In this document: in pieces, positions 25,436-33,131 of the stretch
Layout of the letters: every line of letters begins with the position of its first letter
Position numbering within the stretch: position 1 is the first letter of the stretch
Origin: JAJPKK01 sp963747835
GTDB taxonomy: Bacteria > Pseudomonadota > Alphaproteobacteria > Rhizobiales > Xanthobacteraceae
Direction of reading: 5' to 3'
Length of the DNA stretch: 64,000 nucleotides
Assembly: GCA_963747835.1 (NCBI GenBank)
Contig: CAVVGO010000001.1
Coordinates: 558,001 to 622,000 of the forward strand
The notes under the pieces: model-generated
Told to the model about the DNA's origin: nothing
Seen by the model: only the letters and a program-made list of their open reading frames with translations
The model's database searches: none
Position numbers and translations under genes: made by a program

Positions 25436-25472
25436 GCGCCAAGCGGGTGCCATTGGGCGCCAAGCGGGCGCC
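25436..25472. repeat. Two 16-bp direct repeats, operator-like, in the ligJ/aldolase divergent region
   Basis: The 16-base unit GCGCCAAGCGGGYGCC occurs at 25436-25451 and 25457-25472, starting 21 bases apart, which is two helical turns. The second copy and its preceding base form an inverted GGCGCC-N5-GGCGCC. It ends 32 bases before the aldolase start, so a regulator could bind side by side on one DNA face. Confidence 0.6.
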
Positions 25473-25504
25473 GCATAGGGAACATCGCGTCCCGGGAGAG
25501 AAAA

Positions 25505-26368
25505 ATGGCTGAGCTGCCGCGTCTGAACAACGTTATCCGCGCCTGGGAGGAGGGCAAGCCAGCGTTCACGTCCTTCGCACAAGCTGAAATCGAGACGGCG
25601 ATCGCCATGAGCACATCGAAGTTCGACGGTGTGGTCTACGAGATGGAGCATAATTTCTGGGATGCGCGGGCGTTGCGCGACAGCATGCAGTACATGCTCA
25701 ACCGACGCCAGGTCGCCCAGGGCGGCACGTTGGCGCCTGCCGTGACCCCGATGGTGAGGATTCCACCGAACGGCGGCGAGCACAATCAATGGCTCGCCAA
25801 GCAGGCGCTCGATCTCGGCGTCTATGGCGTCCTTTGGCCGCACATCTCCACGGTCGATCAAGCGCAGAACGCGGTCGCGGCATGCCGCTACCCGCGGCTG
25901 AAAACCGCACCGCGTTATGAGCCTGCCGGCATCCGCGGCGACGGTCCGACTACGGCGGTGCGATATTGGGGTCTCACCCAGCCGGAATATTATTCGCGCG
26001 CCGACGTGTGGCCGCTCGACCCAAAGGGCGAGATTCTCTGCATGCTGATGATCGAGGACACCCAGGGCATCGCGAACCTCGCCGATATCTTGGAGAAAGT
26101 GCCGGGCATCGGCCTCGTGCTGATCGGCGAAGGCGATCTTTCCCAGGAACTCGGCTTCCCGCGCCAATATGAACACCCTCAGGTGCTCGACGCCATGGCC
26201 TACATCGTGAAGACCTGCAAGGGGAACAAGGTCGCGGTCGGCCATCCGCATGTGGATGCCAATAATGTGGAGCGCGTGCTCAACGAAGGCTACACGTTCC
26301 TGATGGCGGCTCCGGTCCGCAGCTACGCGGCGCTGGACAAGGGCAGGCAGTTGGCGGGGCGCAAGTAG
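25505..26368 (+). CDS. HpcH/HpaI-family aldolase
   Basis: The 287-residue protein shows the HpaI/HpcH aldolase layout: an early DGVVYEMEH (metal-site Glu region), ALDLGVYGVLWPHIST, then MLMIEDTQGIANL with the metal-binding Glu and Asp, and GLVLIGEGDLSQELGFPRQY as the (beta/alpha)8 end of the active site. These class II enzymes cleave 2-oxo-4-hydroxy acids to pyruvate and an aldehyde or 2-oxo acid using a divalent metal. The gene is divergent from ligJ, so it could cleave the LigJ product CHA in place of the usual LigK/GalC aldolase. That is an inference from position. GGGAG precedes the ATG at 25505; tandem operator-like repeats lie just upstream. Confidence 0.82.
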   Translation: MAELPRLNNVIRAWEEGKPAFTSFAQAEIETAIAMSTSKFDGVVYEMEHNFWDARALRDSMQYMLNRRQVAQGGTLAPAVTPMVRIPPNGGEHNQWLAKQALDLGVYGVLWPHISTVDQAQNAVAACRYPRLKTAPRYEPAGIRGDGPTTAVRYWGLTQPEYYSRADVWPLDPKGEILCMLMIEDTQGIANLADILEKVPGIGLVLIGEGDLSQELGFPRQYEHPQVLDAMAYIVKTCKGNKVAVGHPHVDANNVERVLNEGYTFLMAAPVRSYAALDKGRQLAGRK

Positions 26369-26451
26369 TTACTTATCGTGCAGGACTTTATCGCGTTTTT
26401 TCGTCGGAGTAGGATTGGTAGAGCTCGCGAGCCGTTAAGGGAGGGAGCACC

Positions 26452-26715
26452 GTGAGATACATCGTGACGGCGATAATGATCGTGGCAGTGGCAACGCCGG
26501 TCTACGCTCAGTTAAAGCCCAACATGCTGGGCGGTGACAGCCCAAAAATGAAGACCCAGGAAGAGGTCAAGGCGCAGGAGGAGCGGGAAAACTCTTACAA
26601 GGCCGGCGTGAGCAAAATTCCCGATCAAAAGGGCAAGACGGATCCGTGGGGCGGCGTCCGCGGTTCGTCGACGTCGCAAACCAATCAGAAGCAGGGCCAG
26701 CAGGGCTCCAAATAG
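26452..26715 (+). CDS. Small exported protein, Lys/Gln-rich
   Basis: The 87-residue protein has a clear signal peptide (IVTAIMIVAVATPVYAQ, cleaved after AYAQ or YA) and a short, charged, probably disordered mature part rich in Lys, Gln, Gly and Ser. No family recognised. It starts at GTG with a strong GGGAGG site 9 bases upstream. It follows the aldolase on the same strand by 83 bases and is convergent with the next Pht5-like gene, so it may be cotranscribed with the aldolase. Confidence 0.7.
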   Translation: MRYIVTAIMIVAVATPVYAQLKPNMLGGDSPKMKTQEEVKAQEERENSYKAGVSKIPDQKGKTDPWGGVRGSSTSQTNQKQGQQGSK

Positions 26716-26723
26716 GTCTTTCC

Positions 26724-27620
26724 TCACTCCAGCTTTCGGGTCGTGTCATCGAACAGTTCGTCGACCATGAACCGCTGCGGGATCAGCCGCTGCTGAACGG
26801 CGTAATCGATGATGCGCTGCAGCCCTGGCCGGCAGGCTTCGACGCCGAACGGCGTAGTGTCCGGGCCATCCCCCGCGGCGGGGGCGCGCCGCTTGCCTTC
26901 CCGGAGCAGTGCGTAGATCTCCTCGACGATGTCCGGCCGCGATTTCGCGAGCTCCGCGCTCACCACCACCATGTGATTGAGCGGCACGATGTGGTGCTTG
27001 CGATACCATGCCTGGGCGGCCGCCGCCGGGTCTCCGAACAGCGATTTCGCCCGTGGGTCCTCGGAGCGGTCACCGAGCACGGCATCGAGCTCGCCGTCGA
27101 GCAGCATCGGGATGATCTTCTTGCCGGGCGGGGCGTGCTCGGTGGTGTCGTGATATTCGGCGACGTGGGGCTCTTCGAAGGTGATCCACCGAACGCTCGC
27201 AAGGTCGAGCCCATAATCGTTTTCGAACATGCCGCGCAGCCAAGCTCCCGTCGTTGTGGTGAAGGAGCGGATGCCGACCTTCTTGCCGTTGAGGTCAGAG
27301 GGCGTCAGCATACCGCGCTCGCCATTATAGATCGCCCAGGCGTGCTGGATGCGCCCGGTCATGACGGCCGGCAGCAGCACCATCGGCTTGCCGAACGATT
27401 TCGCGATCAGATAGGTGACGATTGCCATTTCGGAAACGTCGAAGGCCTGCTCGCGCACCATCGCCTTGAAGCCCGCGAAGATCGGCGTCACCTCCTTAAA
27501 ATCGAGCGTTAAGCGCGGGGACGTCAGTTCGCCGCTCAGTAGCGGTGCGGTGTGAGGATAATTTGCGAGCAGCGTGCGCAGCCGCATCGGCTGTGCAGCA
27601 GGGCTGGTTGCGAGACTCAT
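26724..27620 (-). CDS. 4,5-dihydroxyphthalate decarboxylase (Pht5)-like protein, copy B
   Basis: The 298-residue protein is a paralogue of copies A and C with the same motif order: LANYPHTAPLLSGEL, FDVSEMAIVTYLIAKSFGKP, GKKVGIRSFTTTTGAWLRGM, DYGLDLASVRWITFEEPHVA, PMLLDGELDAVLG and PLNHMVVVSAELAKSRPDIV. There is no signal peptide, so it should be cytosolic. The region between residues 150 and 175 differs from copy A (TTEHAPPGKKIIP in place of DPPNVRRAPEGG), suggesting a different ligand. It is 46 bases downstream of the COG3618 copy B gene, the same pairing as copy A. Decarboxylase activity is a family-based guess. Confidence 0.78.
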   Translation of the reverse strand: MSLATSPAAQPMRLRTLLANYPHTAPLLSGELTSPRLTLDFKEVTPIFAGFKAMVREQAFDVSEMAIVTYLIAKSFGKPMVLLPAVMTGRIQHAWAIYNGERGMLTPSDLNGKKVGIRSFTTTTGAWLRGMFENDYGLDLASVRWITFEEPHVAEYHDTTEHAPPGKKIIPMLLDGELDAVLGDRSEDPRAKSLFGDPAAAAQAWYRKHHIVPLNHMVVVSAELAKSRPDIVEEIYALLREGKRRAPAAGDGPDTTPFGVEACRPGLQRIIDYAVQQRLIPQRFMVDELFDDTTRKLE

Positions 27621-27666
27621 GGCGTCCTCTGGTCAAGGGCTCCGATCGGGGCCTGTCTTCATTGAA

Positions 27667-28518
27667 TCAGTCCACGAGCTTCGGATAGAGCGCTTGCGCT
27701 GTCTTGCCGAAGATGAAATCGCGGTCGGCCGCGCTCGTGAACGCGAAGGCGGCCCGAGCCGTGCCGAGAATATCCGCAAGCGTGCCGGTGGTCGCCGGAA
27801 AATTCGAGCCCCAGGCGATGCGTGCGGCGCCGAAGGCTTCGATCAGCGCGCCGAAAAAGCTCTCCGGGCTCGCGTTGCCCCAGCTCTGCGGCGTGACGTT
27901 GAGTGGCGTCACTTTGAGGAACACGTTCGGGTAGCGCGCGAGTGCGAAGAAATCCCGATCGGCCGCGTAGGGCGGCCCCTCGACCAGGGTCGGCCGCGCC
28001 AGGTGGTCGAGGATGATGCGCACCGCGGGGAAACGCTCCATCAGGCCGCACAACTGCGGGAATCCCTGTGGCGTCATCTGCATGCATACCGGAATGCCGG
28101 CACTGCCGGCGTATTCCCACGCCGGATAAGTGCGCGGATCGTCGAACCAGGTCTGCTGGCCCGGCATGGTGCTGCCGGTGGTGAAGAGCCGCGTCCCGGA
28201 GAAGCCGAGCCCGAGCCAATGGCGCATGCGTTCGACTGCGTCCGGCGCCAGCATGTCGACCGAGAACACGCCGGTGAAGCGTTTCGGAAAGGCCGCAATC
28301 GCCTCGGCAACGTAGCCGTTGTCGTGTCCGTAGGCGGTCGAGGCCTGCACCACCGCGGCCTTGGCGACGCCGGCCACGTCCATGGCGGTAATGAGCGCTT
28401 CGAACGGGGTCGGCCGGTCACGCGACCAAGTCGACTGGGTGCCGCCCAGCGGCGCCAGCGGATGGCGCACCGTATCGGTCGAAATCACGTGGGGATGGAT
28501 GTCGATTATGGAGGCCAT
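27667..28518 (-). CDS. COG3618-type TIM-barrel amidohydrolase, copy B
   Basis: The 283-residue protein is a close paralogue of the enzyme encoded at 23183, aligning end to end without large gaps. Landmarks are SIIDIHPHVISTD (HxH), VVQASTAYGHDNGYVAEAIA, FSVDMLAPDA, IILDHLARPTLVEGPPYAA, and AWGSNFPAT. As in copy A the strand-8 Asp is replaced by Asn. It is the third gene of a probable operon (29503 to 26724): only one base separates its start from the stop of the Pht5-like copy C, and copy B follows it. Lactone hydrolysis or decarboxylation is likely; the substrate is unknown. Confidence 0.82.
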   Translation of the reverse strand: MASIIDIHPHVISTDTVRHPLAPLGGTQSTWSRDRPTPFEALITAMDVAGVAKAAVVQASTAYGHDNGYVAEAIAAFPKRFTGVFSVDMLAPDAVERMRHWLGLGFSGTRLFTTGSTMPGQQTWFDDPRTYPAWEYAGSAGIPVCMQMTPQGFPQLCGLMERFPAVRIILDHLARPTLVEGPPYAADRDFFALARYPNVFLKVTPLNVTPQSWGNASPESFFGALIEAFGAARIAWGSNFPATTGTLADILGTARAAFAFTSAADRDFIFGKTAQALYPKLVD

Positions 28519-28519
28519 G

Positions 28520-29503
28520 TCACATCGCCTCCGGATCGGCGAACACCTCGCTCACCGCGGGCCGCTTCGGGATCAGGCCCTGCTGCACCGCGTAGGTTAT
28601 CAGCGCCTCGATGCTCGCCATGTTGGCTTTCATGCCGTAGGGCAGGGGATCGCTCATCAGCGATGCGAAGGAGCGATAGCGCACGTCTTCGGGGGCGCTG
28701 CCAGCGCCGGCCTTGAGACGCTCGAGATAGGGCTGCTTGGCGGCCGTGAAGGCGTCGAACAAAGCCCTTGCTACATGCGGATGCTTCGCCAGGACTTCGT
28801 CCTTGACCACGATCGTGCCGTGGATCGGATAGATGCCCGTGCGACTGTACCAGTCCGCCTCGACCTTCGCGGCATCGGGAATGAGTTCCGGATAGACCTG
28901 GGTTGGCGCCTGTCCGCCCTGCTCCCAGTTGCCGGTCGGCGGGCCGGCGCGGCCGATCCCGGCGGGGCCGGTGAACCCGGCCTGCAATTCGCCGCTCGCC
29001 ATCATGGAGGCGAGCGATTTGCCGGGCGGCGCGCGGATGACGTTCGGCGGCAGCTTGAGCGTCGCGACATGTTCCTCGTCATCCACCACCCAGGTGACCC
29101 TTGCGGAATCGAGTCCGTATTCGTTGATGAAGATGCCGCGCGTCCATACCCCGGTGGTGACCGAATAGGCGCGCACGCCGACGTGTTTGCCTTCGAGGTC
29201 CTTCGGCACCTTGATGCCGGAATCCGGTCGCACCACGAAGCCCGCATGGTGGAAGCGGCGCATCACGAAGATAGGCAGTGCAACGTATGGAGCGCCGCGC
29301 GCCCGCGCGATCATGTAGGTCGTCGGCGCCATTTCGCAGACGTCGAATTCGACGTCGCGAACCATGCGGCGGAACGCTCCGATGATCGGCACCACTTCGA
29401 TGAAGTTCGGCGTCACGCCGGCGATCGGCACCGTGCCGTTCTTGAGGGCGGCGGTGTGACCATAAGTTGCGATTGCAATATCGAGTTTTACATCAGCCGG
29501 CAT
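28520..29503 (-). CDS. 4,5-dihydroxyphthalate decarboxylase (Pht5)-like protein, copy C
   Basis: The 327-residue protein is the longest and most divergent of the three Pht5-like copies. It starts PADVKLDIAIATYGHTAALK without a signal peptide. Conserved landmarks are FDVCEMAPTTYMIARARGAP, GKHVGVRAYSVTTGVWTRGI, EYGLDSARVTWVVDDEEHVA, APPGKSLASMMASGELQAGF and YPIHGTIVVKDEVLAKHPHV. The last of these is the segment closest to true Pht5 (PIMHTVVIRR in that enzyme). A good AAGGAG site precedes the ATG at 29503. It is immediately upstream of the COG3618 copy B gene and downstream of a Bug-type binding protein, so the group probably forms one transcription unit. Confidence 0.78.
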   Translation of the reverse strand: MPADVKLDIAIATYGHTAALKNGTVPIAGVTPNFIEVVPIIGAFRRMVRDVEFDVCEMAPTTYMIARARGAPYVALPIFVMRRFHHAGFVVRPDSGIKVPKDLEGKHVGVRAYSVTTGVWTRGIFINEYGLDSARVTWVVDDEEHVATLKLPPNVIRAPPGKSLASMMASGELQAGFTGPAGIGRAGPPTGNWEQGGQAPTQVYPELIPDAAKVEADWYSRTGIYPIHGTIVVKDEVLAKHPHVARALFDAFTAAKQPYLERLKAGAGSAPEDVRYRSFASLMSDPLPYGMKANMASIEALITYAVQQGLIPKRPAVSEVFADPEAM

Positions 29504-29558
29504 CAATGGCTCCTTACTTCTTCTTGTTCTGGACTTCTCGGACTCCCGCCGGAGATCT

Positions 29559-30578
29559 TCACTGTCTTTCGATGCCGGCCTTGGCAATGATGGTAGACCA
29601 TCTGGCAATGTCGGCCTTCATGCGTTCCCCCATTTCCTCTGGAGTTGTGCCGCGCGCATCCATGCCGAACAGGCGCGCTCGTTCTTTCACGTCCGGCAGA
29701 TTGAGCACGTCGTTGACGGCGCGGTTGAGGAACCGGACGACATCGTCCGGAGTGCCGGCGGGGGCGGCCAGTCCGTTCCAGCTTTCCACGACGTAGCCGG
29801 GCAGCCCGCTTTCCACGACGGTCGGCACCGCGGGGAGCGCCGGCGTCCGCTGGCTACCGGTGGTCGCGGCCGCGTTGAGTTGGCCCTCGCGCACTGCCGC
29901 ATTGAGGCCGGCATAATATTCGAAGCCGACGTGAACGTCCCCGCGCAGGAGTCCGGTGATCAGCTCGGGCGTGGTGCGATAAGTCACTAAGGCGACGTCG
30001 ATGCCGGCGACGCTGCGGAACAGTTCCGCCGACAGGTTCTGGGTACTGCCGGGCGAGATGGTGGCAAAGTTGAGCTTGCCCGGAGTGGCGCGCGCGGCAG
30101 CAAGGATATCCGCAACGGACTTGAGCGGCCCGCCTGCCTTGGTGGCGAGAACGAGATCGAACCAAGCCGTGACCGTGATGGGCGTGAAGTCGCGGACGAC
30201 GTCATAGGGCAATTGCCGAAACAGCGCCGCCGAGATGGCGGCGCCGTTGCCCATGAGATGAAGCACGTAGCCATCCGGTGCCGCGCCGGCCGCTGCCTTG
30301 GCGGCGACGATGCCGGCGGCGCCGGGGCGGTTGTCGACGATGAATTGCTGGCCGAGCTTCTGGGTGAGCCTGTCGGCGATAATGCGCATGGTGGTGTCGG
30401 CGATGCCACCGGCGCCATAAGGAACGATGATGCGCACCGGCCGGTTGGGATAGCCAGGCTCCGCTGCCGCCGGACCACCTGCGGCGAGGACCGCCGCGAC
30501 CGCGAGGGCGGCGAGGTGTCGTGCCGCACTCCACTGCACGCGGCTCAAAACCGCCGATGATCTTGATGTCATTTCCAT
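29559..30578 (-). CDS. Bug-family (TctC) periplasmic solute-binding protein
   Basis: The 339-residue protein has a signal peptide (AALAVAAVLAAGGPAAAE) and the TctC pattern YPNRPVRIIVPYGAGGIAD, FIVDNRPGAAGIVAAKA, APDGYVLHLM and the C-terminal LFGMDARGTTPEEMG. It should bind a carboxylate or aromatic acid in the periplasm. It is 55 bases upstream of the Pht5-like copy C gene on the same strand and is the first gene of the catabolic group, so it probably handles that pathway's substrate. No TctA/TctB permease is present. Confidence 0.88.
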   Translation of the reverse strand: MEMTSRSSAVLSRVQWSAARHLAALAVAAVLAAGGPAAAEPGYPNRPVRIIVPYGAGGIADTTMRIIADRLTQKLGQQFIVDNRPGAAGIVAAKAAAGAAPDGYVLHLMGNGAAISAALFRQLPYDVVRDFTPITVTAWFDLVLATKAGGPLKSVADILAAARATPGKLNFATISPGSTQNLSAELFRSVAGIDVALVTYRTTPELITGLLRGDVHVGFEYYAGLNAAVREGQLNAAATTGSQRTPALPAVPTVVESGLPGYVVESWNGLAAPAGTPDDVVRFLNRAVNDVLNLPDVKERARLFGMDARGTTPEEMGERMKADIARWSTIIAKAGIERQ

Positions 30579-30679
30579 CCCCGTACCATCGCCCGCCGAT
30601 CTATTGTTTGCGGGTCGTGCGGGCCAGAAACTTAATGGAGCGCGCCGCGCAATGCCAGCGCAAGCGTGGGCGACGTCGG

Positions 30680-30714
30680 CACAAACGAAAGCGGCGGGGC
30701 CGAAGCCCCGCCGC
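30680..30714 (-). terminator. Rho-independent terminator of the outer-membrane barrel gene
   Basis: Arms 30691-30700 and 30705-30714 are exact 10-base inverted repeats (GCGGCGGGGC and its complement) with a 4-base loop. On the minus strand the hairpin is followed by TTTCGTTTGT. It lies 65 bases after the stop codon at 30780. Confidence 0.75.
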
Positions 30715-30779
30715 CGCTTCCCCCGTCAAATTCGCAGCCCATCAACGAACTTCAGGTTGCGGCGTCAATCATGGCGCGA

Positions 30780-31478
30780 TCAGAACCGGAAACTGATGCC
30801 GGCCGTCACGGTCTGAATTTCCAGGTTGATGCCGGCTGACGCGTTCGCGAATCCGGGAAGTGCCAGGTTGAGGGTCTGACTGCCAAATCCGAGGTAATCG
30901 TATTCAAGCCGCACCGACCAGGAGCGATCGATCGCGAATTCGACTCCGGCTCCGACGGTCCAACCCGCGCGCGTCGTCGTGGTGGTCAGCCCTGCGGTGC
31001 TGAACGGAGGCGAAATCGTTTCGCGGTCGCTCGCCAGGGCGGCGCCGCCTCTCGCGTAGATCAGAAGCCGGTTGTAAGCATAGCCTGCCCGGCCGACGAA
31101 CATCGACGTCCAGTCGGTGCGGCTGTTGTGCGTAAAACCGGCGGCGTCAACCGTGGTCGCGTTGAATTCCGTGCCGGTCAGATCGGCTTCAGCGCCGAGG
31201 AGCAACCAGCCCATCTGGTAATTGTATCCGACCTGACCGCCGCCAATGAACGCGTTGGACCGCGGGTTGTCGGTGAGCCCGTCGAACGGATCGATCCAGG
31301 AGGCGCTGTCCCAGCCGGCGCCGACATGGCCGCCCAGGTACACGCCGGTCCAATAGCTGTTGGCCGGATAGAAGTTGGCTTGCCCTTGGCCGGGCATAGT
31401 GAACAGGTCGGAAGCCTGAACGGACGAGATCGCGCCGGTGCCCAGCACCGCGCCAAGGATGAGGCCTATTGTTTTCAT
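30780..31478 (-). CDS. Outer-membrane beta-barrel protein (Omp25/31-like), copy 1
   Basis: The 232-residue protein has a signal peptide (KTIGLILGAVLGTGAISSVQA) and the 8-stranded barrel pattern of rhizobial Omp25/Omp31 proteins: WTGVYLGGHVGAGW, IGGGQVGYNYQMGWLLLGAE, FVGRAGYAYNRLLIYARGGA, GWTVGAGVEFAIDRSWSVRL, EYDYLGFG and a C-terminal Phe (GISFRF) needed for BAM recognition. It should reside in the outer membrane. A GGGGAT site precedes the ATG at 31478, and a strong terminator follows. A homologue of identical repaired length is at 44044. Confidence 0.88.
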   Translation of the reverse strand: MKTIGLILGAVLGTGAISSVQASDLFTMPGQGQANFYPANSYWTGVYLGGHVGAGWDSASWIDPFDGLTDNPRSNAFIGGGQVGYNYQMGWLLLGAEADLTGTEFNATTVDAAGFTHNSRTDWTSMFVGRAGYAYNRLLIYARGGAALASDRETISPPFSTAGLTTTTTRAGWTVGAGVEFAIDRSWSVRLEYDYLGFGSQTLNLALPGFANASAGINLEIQTVTAGISFRF

Positions 31479-31718
31479 TGAAATCCCCGGATGTGGCCGC
31501 ACAGGATGAGCTTTCCCTGAGCGACGCGCCCGAGAGGTAATACAGGGCCGTCAGGGATGATCGGTTTGACGCGGTGGATCGAGAAATTGAACGCCGGAGC
31601 GCAACATACTTAACGAAGCCTTGCGAAATCGTTAACGATGCGTTGCTGCCGCGCCGGCGGACGCGGCGTACGCGCTGGGAGCCAGAAACAAGGGAAATGC
31701 CGCGGACCAGAACGCCCG

Positions 31719-32090
31719 TCAGGCTTCGAGGTCTGCCTGGGTCTGGGCTTGGAACGGCGTTGCGCCGTTGGCGATCGCCTGGGAGTAGGCCCGGTTGCGC
31801 AGCAGGGCTTCGTCCGGAACCTGCTGGATCACCTGCCTTGTGCGCGAATCGATGACCCGATAGATGACCTCGCGGCTTTGCGGATCGATTGTGATGCTAC
31901 TCGTGATGTTATCGGAGCTGGGATTCCCCGGCTGCGCAGTTCCATTGTTGGTCGGCGAGGAGTTTGGCGCCGGCGCCACGGTCTGTTCCGGAGGCAGTTG
32001 GGTCGGGCCGGTACCCGCGGTCGCGGCAGGGCGCACGTAGTCCGTAACGGCTACGCCGGTAACCGGCTGGATCGTCAGTCCCGCGTCCAT
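31719..32090 (-). CDS. FlaG-like flagellar protein
   Basis: The 123-residue protein has a disordered Pro/Thr/Asn-rich N-terminal half and a C-terminal domain reading ITIDPQSREVIYRVIDSRTR then QVIQQVPDEALLRNRAYSQA. The VIYRVID-R-QVI-QVPDE pattern is that of FlaG proteins, which influence filament length or assembly. The cytosolic location follows from the absence of a signal peptide. It is on the same strand as flgN/flgJ/flgI and lies about 170 bases beyond the flgN-like gene, with a candidate CtrA box in between. The identification rests on this one pattern. Confidence 0.65.
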   Translation of the reverse strand: MDAGLTIQPVTGVAVTDYVRPAATAGTGPTQLPPEQTVAPAPNSSPTNNGTAQPGNPSSDNITSSITIDPQSREVIYRVIDSRTRQVIQQVPDEALLRNRAYSQAIANGATPFQAQTQADLEA

Positions 32091-32160
32091 AACAGCCTCC
32101 TGGCTGTAACGGCCCGCACCCCATGGATTCCAGGCCTCACTGAGCCTAGGCAGACGGGCA

Positions 32161-32175
32161 TTAAACCGACGTTAG
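32161..32175 (-). promoter_or_regulatory. Candidate CtrA box upstream of the FlaG-like gene
   Basis: On the minus strand the sequence reads CTAA-N7-TTAA, one mismatch from the TTAA-N7-TTAA core. It lies about 70 bases upstream of the FlaG-like start at 32090. Motif evidence only. Confidence 0.3.
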
Positions 32176-32257
32176 GGAACGTGGTTAAACAGCCGTGCCC
32201 GGCCGGCCATAATCTTGCGTGATTCGCTCTCCGTGGCGCGCCGAGATCGTGCCGGCG

Positions 32258-32753
32258 TTACAGGCTGCGGCTGAACGCGATCGGCGCCGTCGCGCGGCGG
32301 GCGGGGACGTGCCTGCGCCCCGAGGCGCCGTAGGTCTGCACCGTCGATCGCCGCGCCAACTCGTTGGCGACGCCGCGCAGGATGCCTTCCGAAACCGCCC
32401 GCGCGGTCGACAGCACGGTAAGATTGAGCTGGAGCTCCGCGCTGAACTGCTCGTGCTGCCGGCGCAGCGTGTCGAGCAGCTTCGGCGCCGAGCGGGCGAG
32501 ATAGCGCGTGCTCGCCCGCACCCGCGTCGCCTGGGTCACGAAGATGCGCGCGAGCTCGGACTTGCGCTGCGCCACCTTGCCGGCGGCCGTGAGTTCGTCC
32601 GCTCCGCACCAGCGCGGTCTCCTGTTCGACGATCTCGCACAGCTCGGCCATGAGCTTGCCGATCTCGGCCATCACGGCCTCGGCCTCGGCCTCGCTGGTG
32701 ATGGGCTGGACCTGCGGTTTTGCGGTGGGCGCGGTGGCGGCTGATTGTTGCAT
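32258..32753 (-). pseudogene. FlgN-like flagellar export chaperone, frame-interrupted
   Basis: The first 51 codons from 32753 encode QQSAATAPTAKPQVQPITSE and a helix AVMAEIGKLMAELCEIVEQE. The frame then breaks at 32600, and skipping that base continues with DELTAAGKVAQRKSELARIF and further helices to the stop at 32258. Repaired, the product is a helical protein of about 164 residues, consistent with FlgN, the cytosolic chaperone for FlgK and FlgL. Position, just downstream of flgJ on the same strand, supports this, as FlgN usually lies in this cluster. FlgN is normally required for motility, so the single surplus base may be a sequencing error. The family call is based on position and helical pattern rather than a strong motif. 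Confidence 0.65.
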
Positions 32754-32771
32754 TGGTGTGCTCCGGTTTGG

Positions 32772-33131
32772 TCAGGCGGCAAGCGCGGCCAAGCGCGCGG
32801 TTTCGCTTGCGGTCTGGGCCGCGGCTTGGCGTGCGAGCAGCGTTTTGTAAACCTGGTTGGCGATGCCGATGCCGCCGGCCTTGACGAAGGATTTGGCATA
32901 TTGCTCGGTCAGCATCGAGCGGAACACACCGACGCCCTGTCCGTTGCCCAGCGGGCCTTCCTTGCCGATGCCGGTGAACATGTGCTGCATCATCTGGCTG
33001 AGGAACAGCGTCTCGAAATTCTGCGCCTGCGTGCGCGCCTTGTCGGCACCGCTTGGCATGGGCTTCAGGCGCGCTGGCGCGCCGTAGGGCACCACCAGAT
33101 CACTGGTATTGAGTGAGAGCGGGGTCATCAC
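32772..33131 (-). CDS. flgJ: Flagellar rod-binding protein FlgJ (N-terminal domain only)
   Basis: The 119-residue protein has the FlgJ rod-cap domain: QAQNFETLFLSQMMQHMFTG followed by GPLGNGQGVGVFRSMLTEQY and AGGIGIANQVYKTLLA. It lacks the muramidase domain of enterobacterial FlgJ, as usual in alphaproteobacteria. The cap protein helps assemble the rod in the periplasm. Its ATG overlaps the flgI stop (ATGA at 33131-33128), so the two genes are translationally coupled; the flgN-like gene follows after 18 bases. Two successive Met codons are possible starts. Confidence 0.88.
   Translation of the reverse strand: MMTPLSLNTSDLVVPYGAPARLKPMPSGADKARTQAQNFETLFLSQMMQHMFTGIGKEGPLGNGQGVGVFRSMLTEQYAKSFVKAGGIGIANQVYKTLLARQAAAQTASETARLAALAA

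Noticed and set aside
22264..29503. Calling the three Pht5-like proteins ABC transporter receptors
   Set aside because: None has a signal peptide, and no permease or ATPase gene is present. A cytosolic enzymatic role fits better, though binding-only roles are not excluded.
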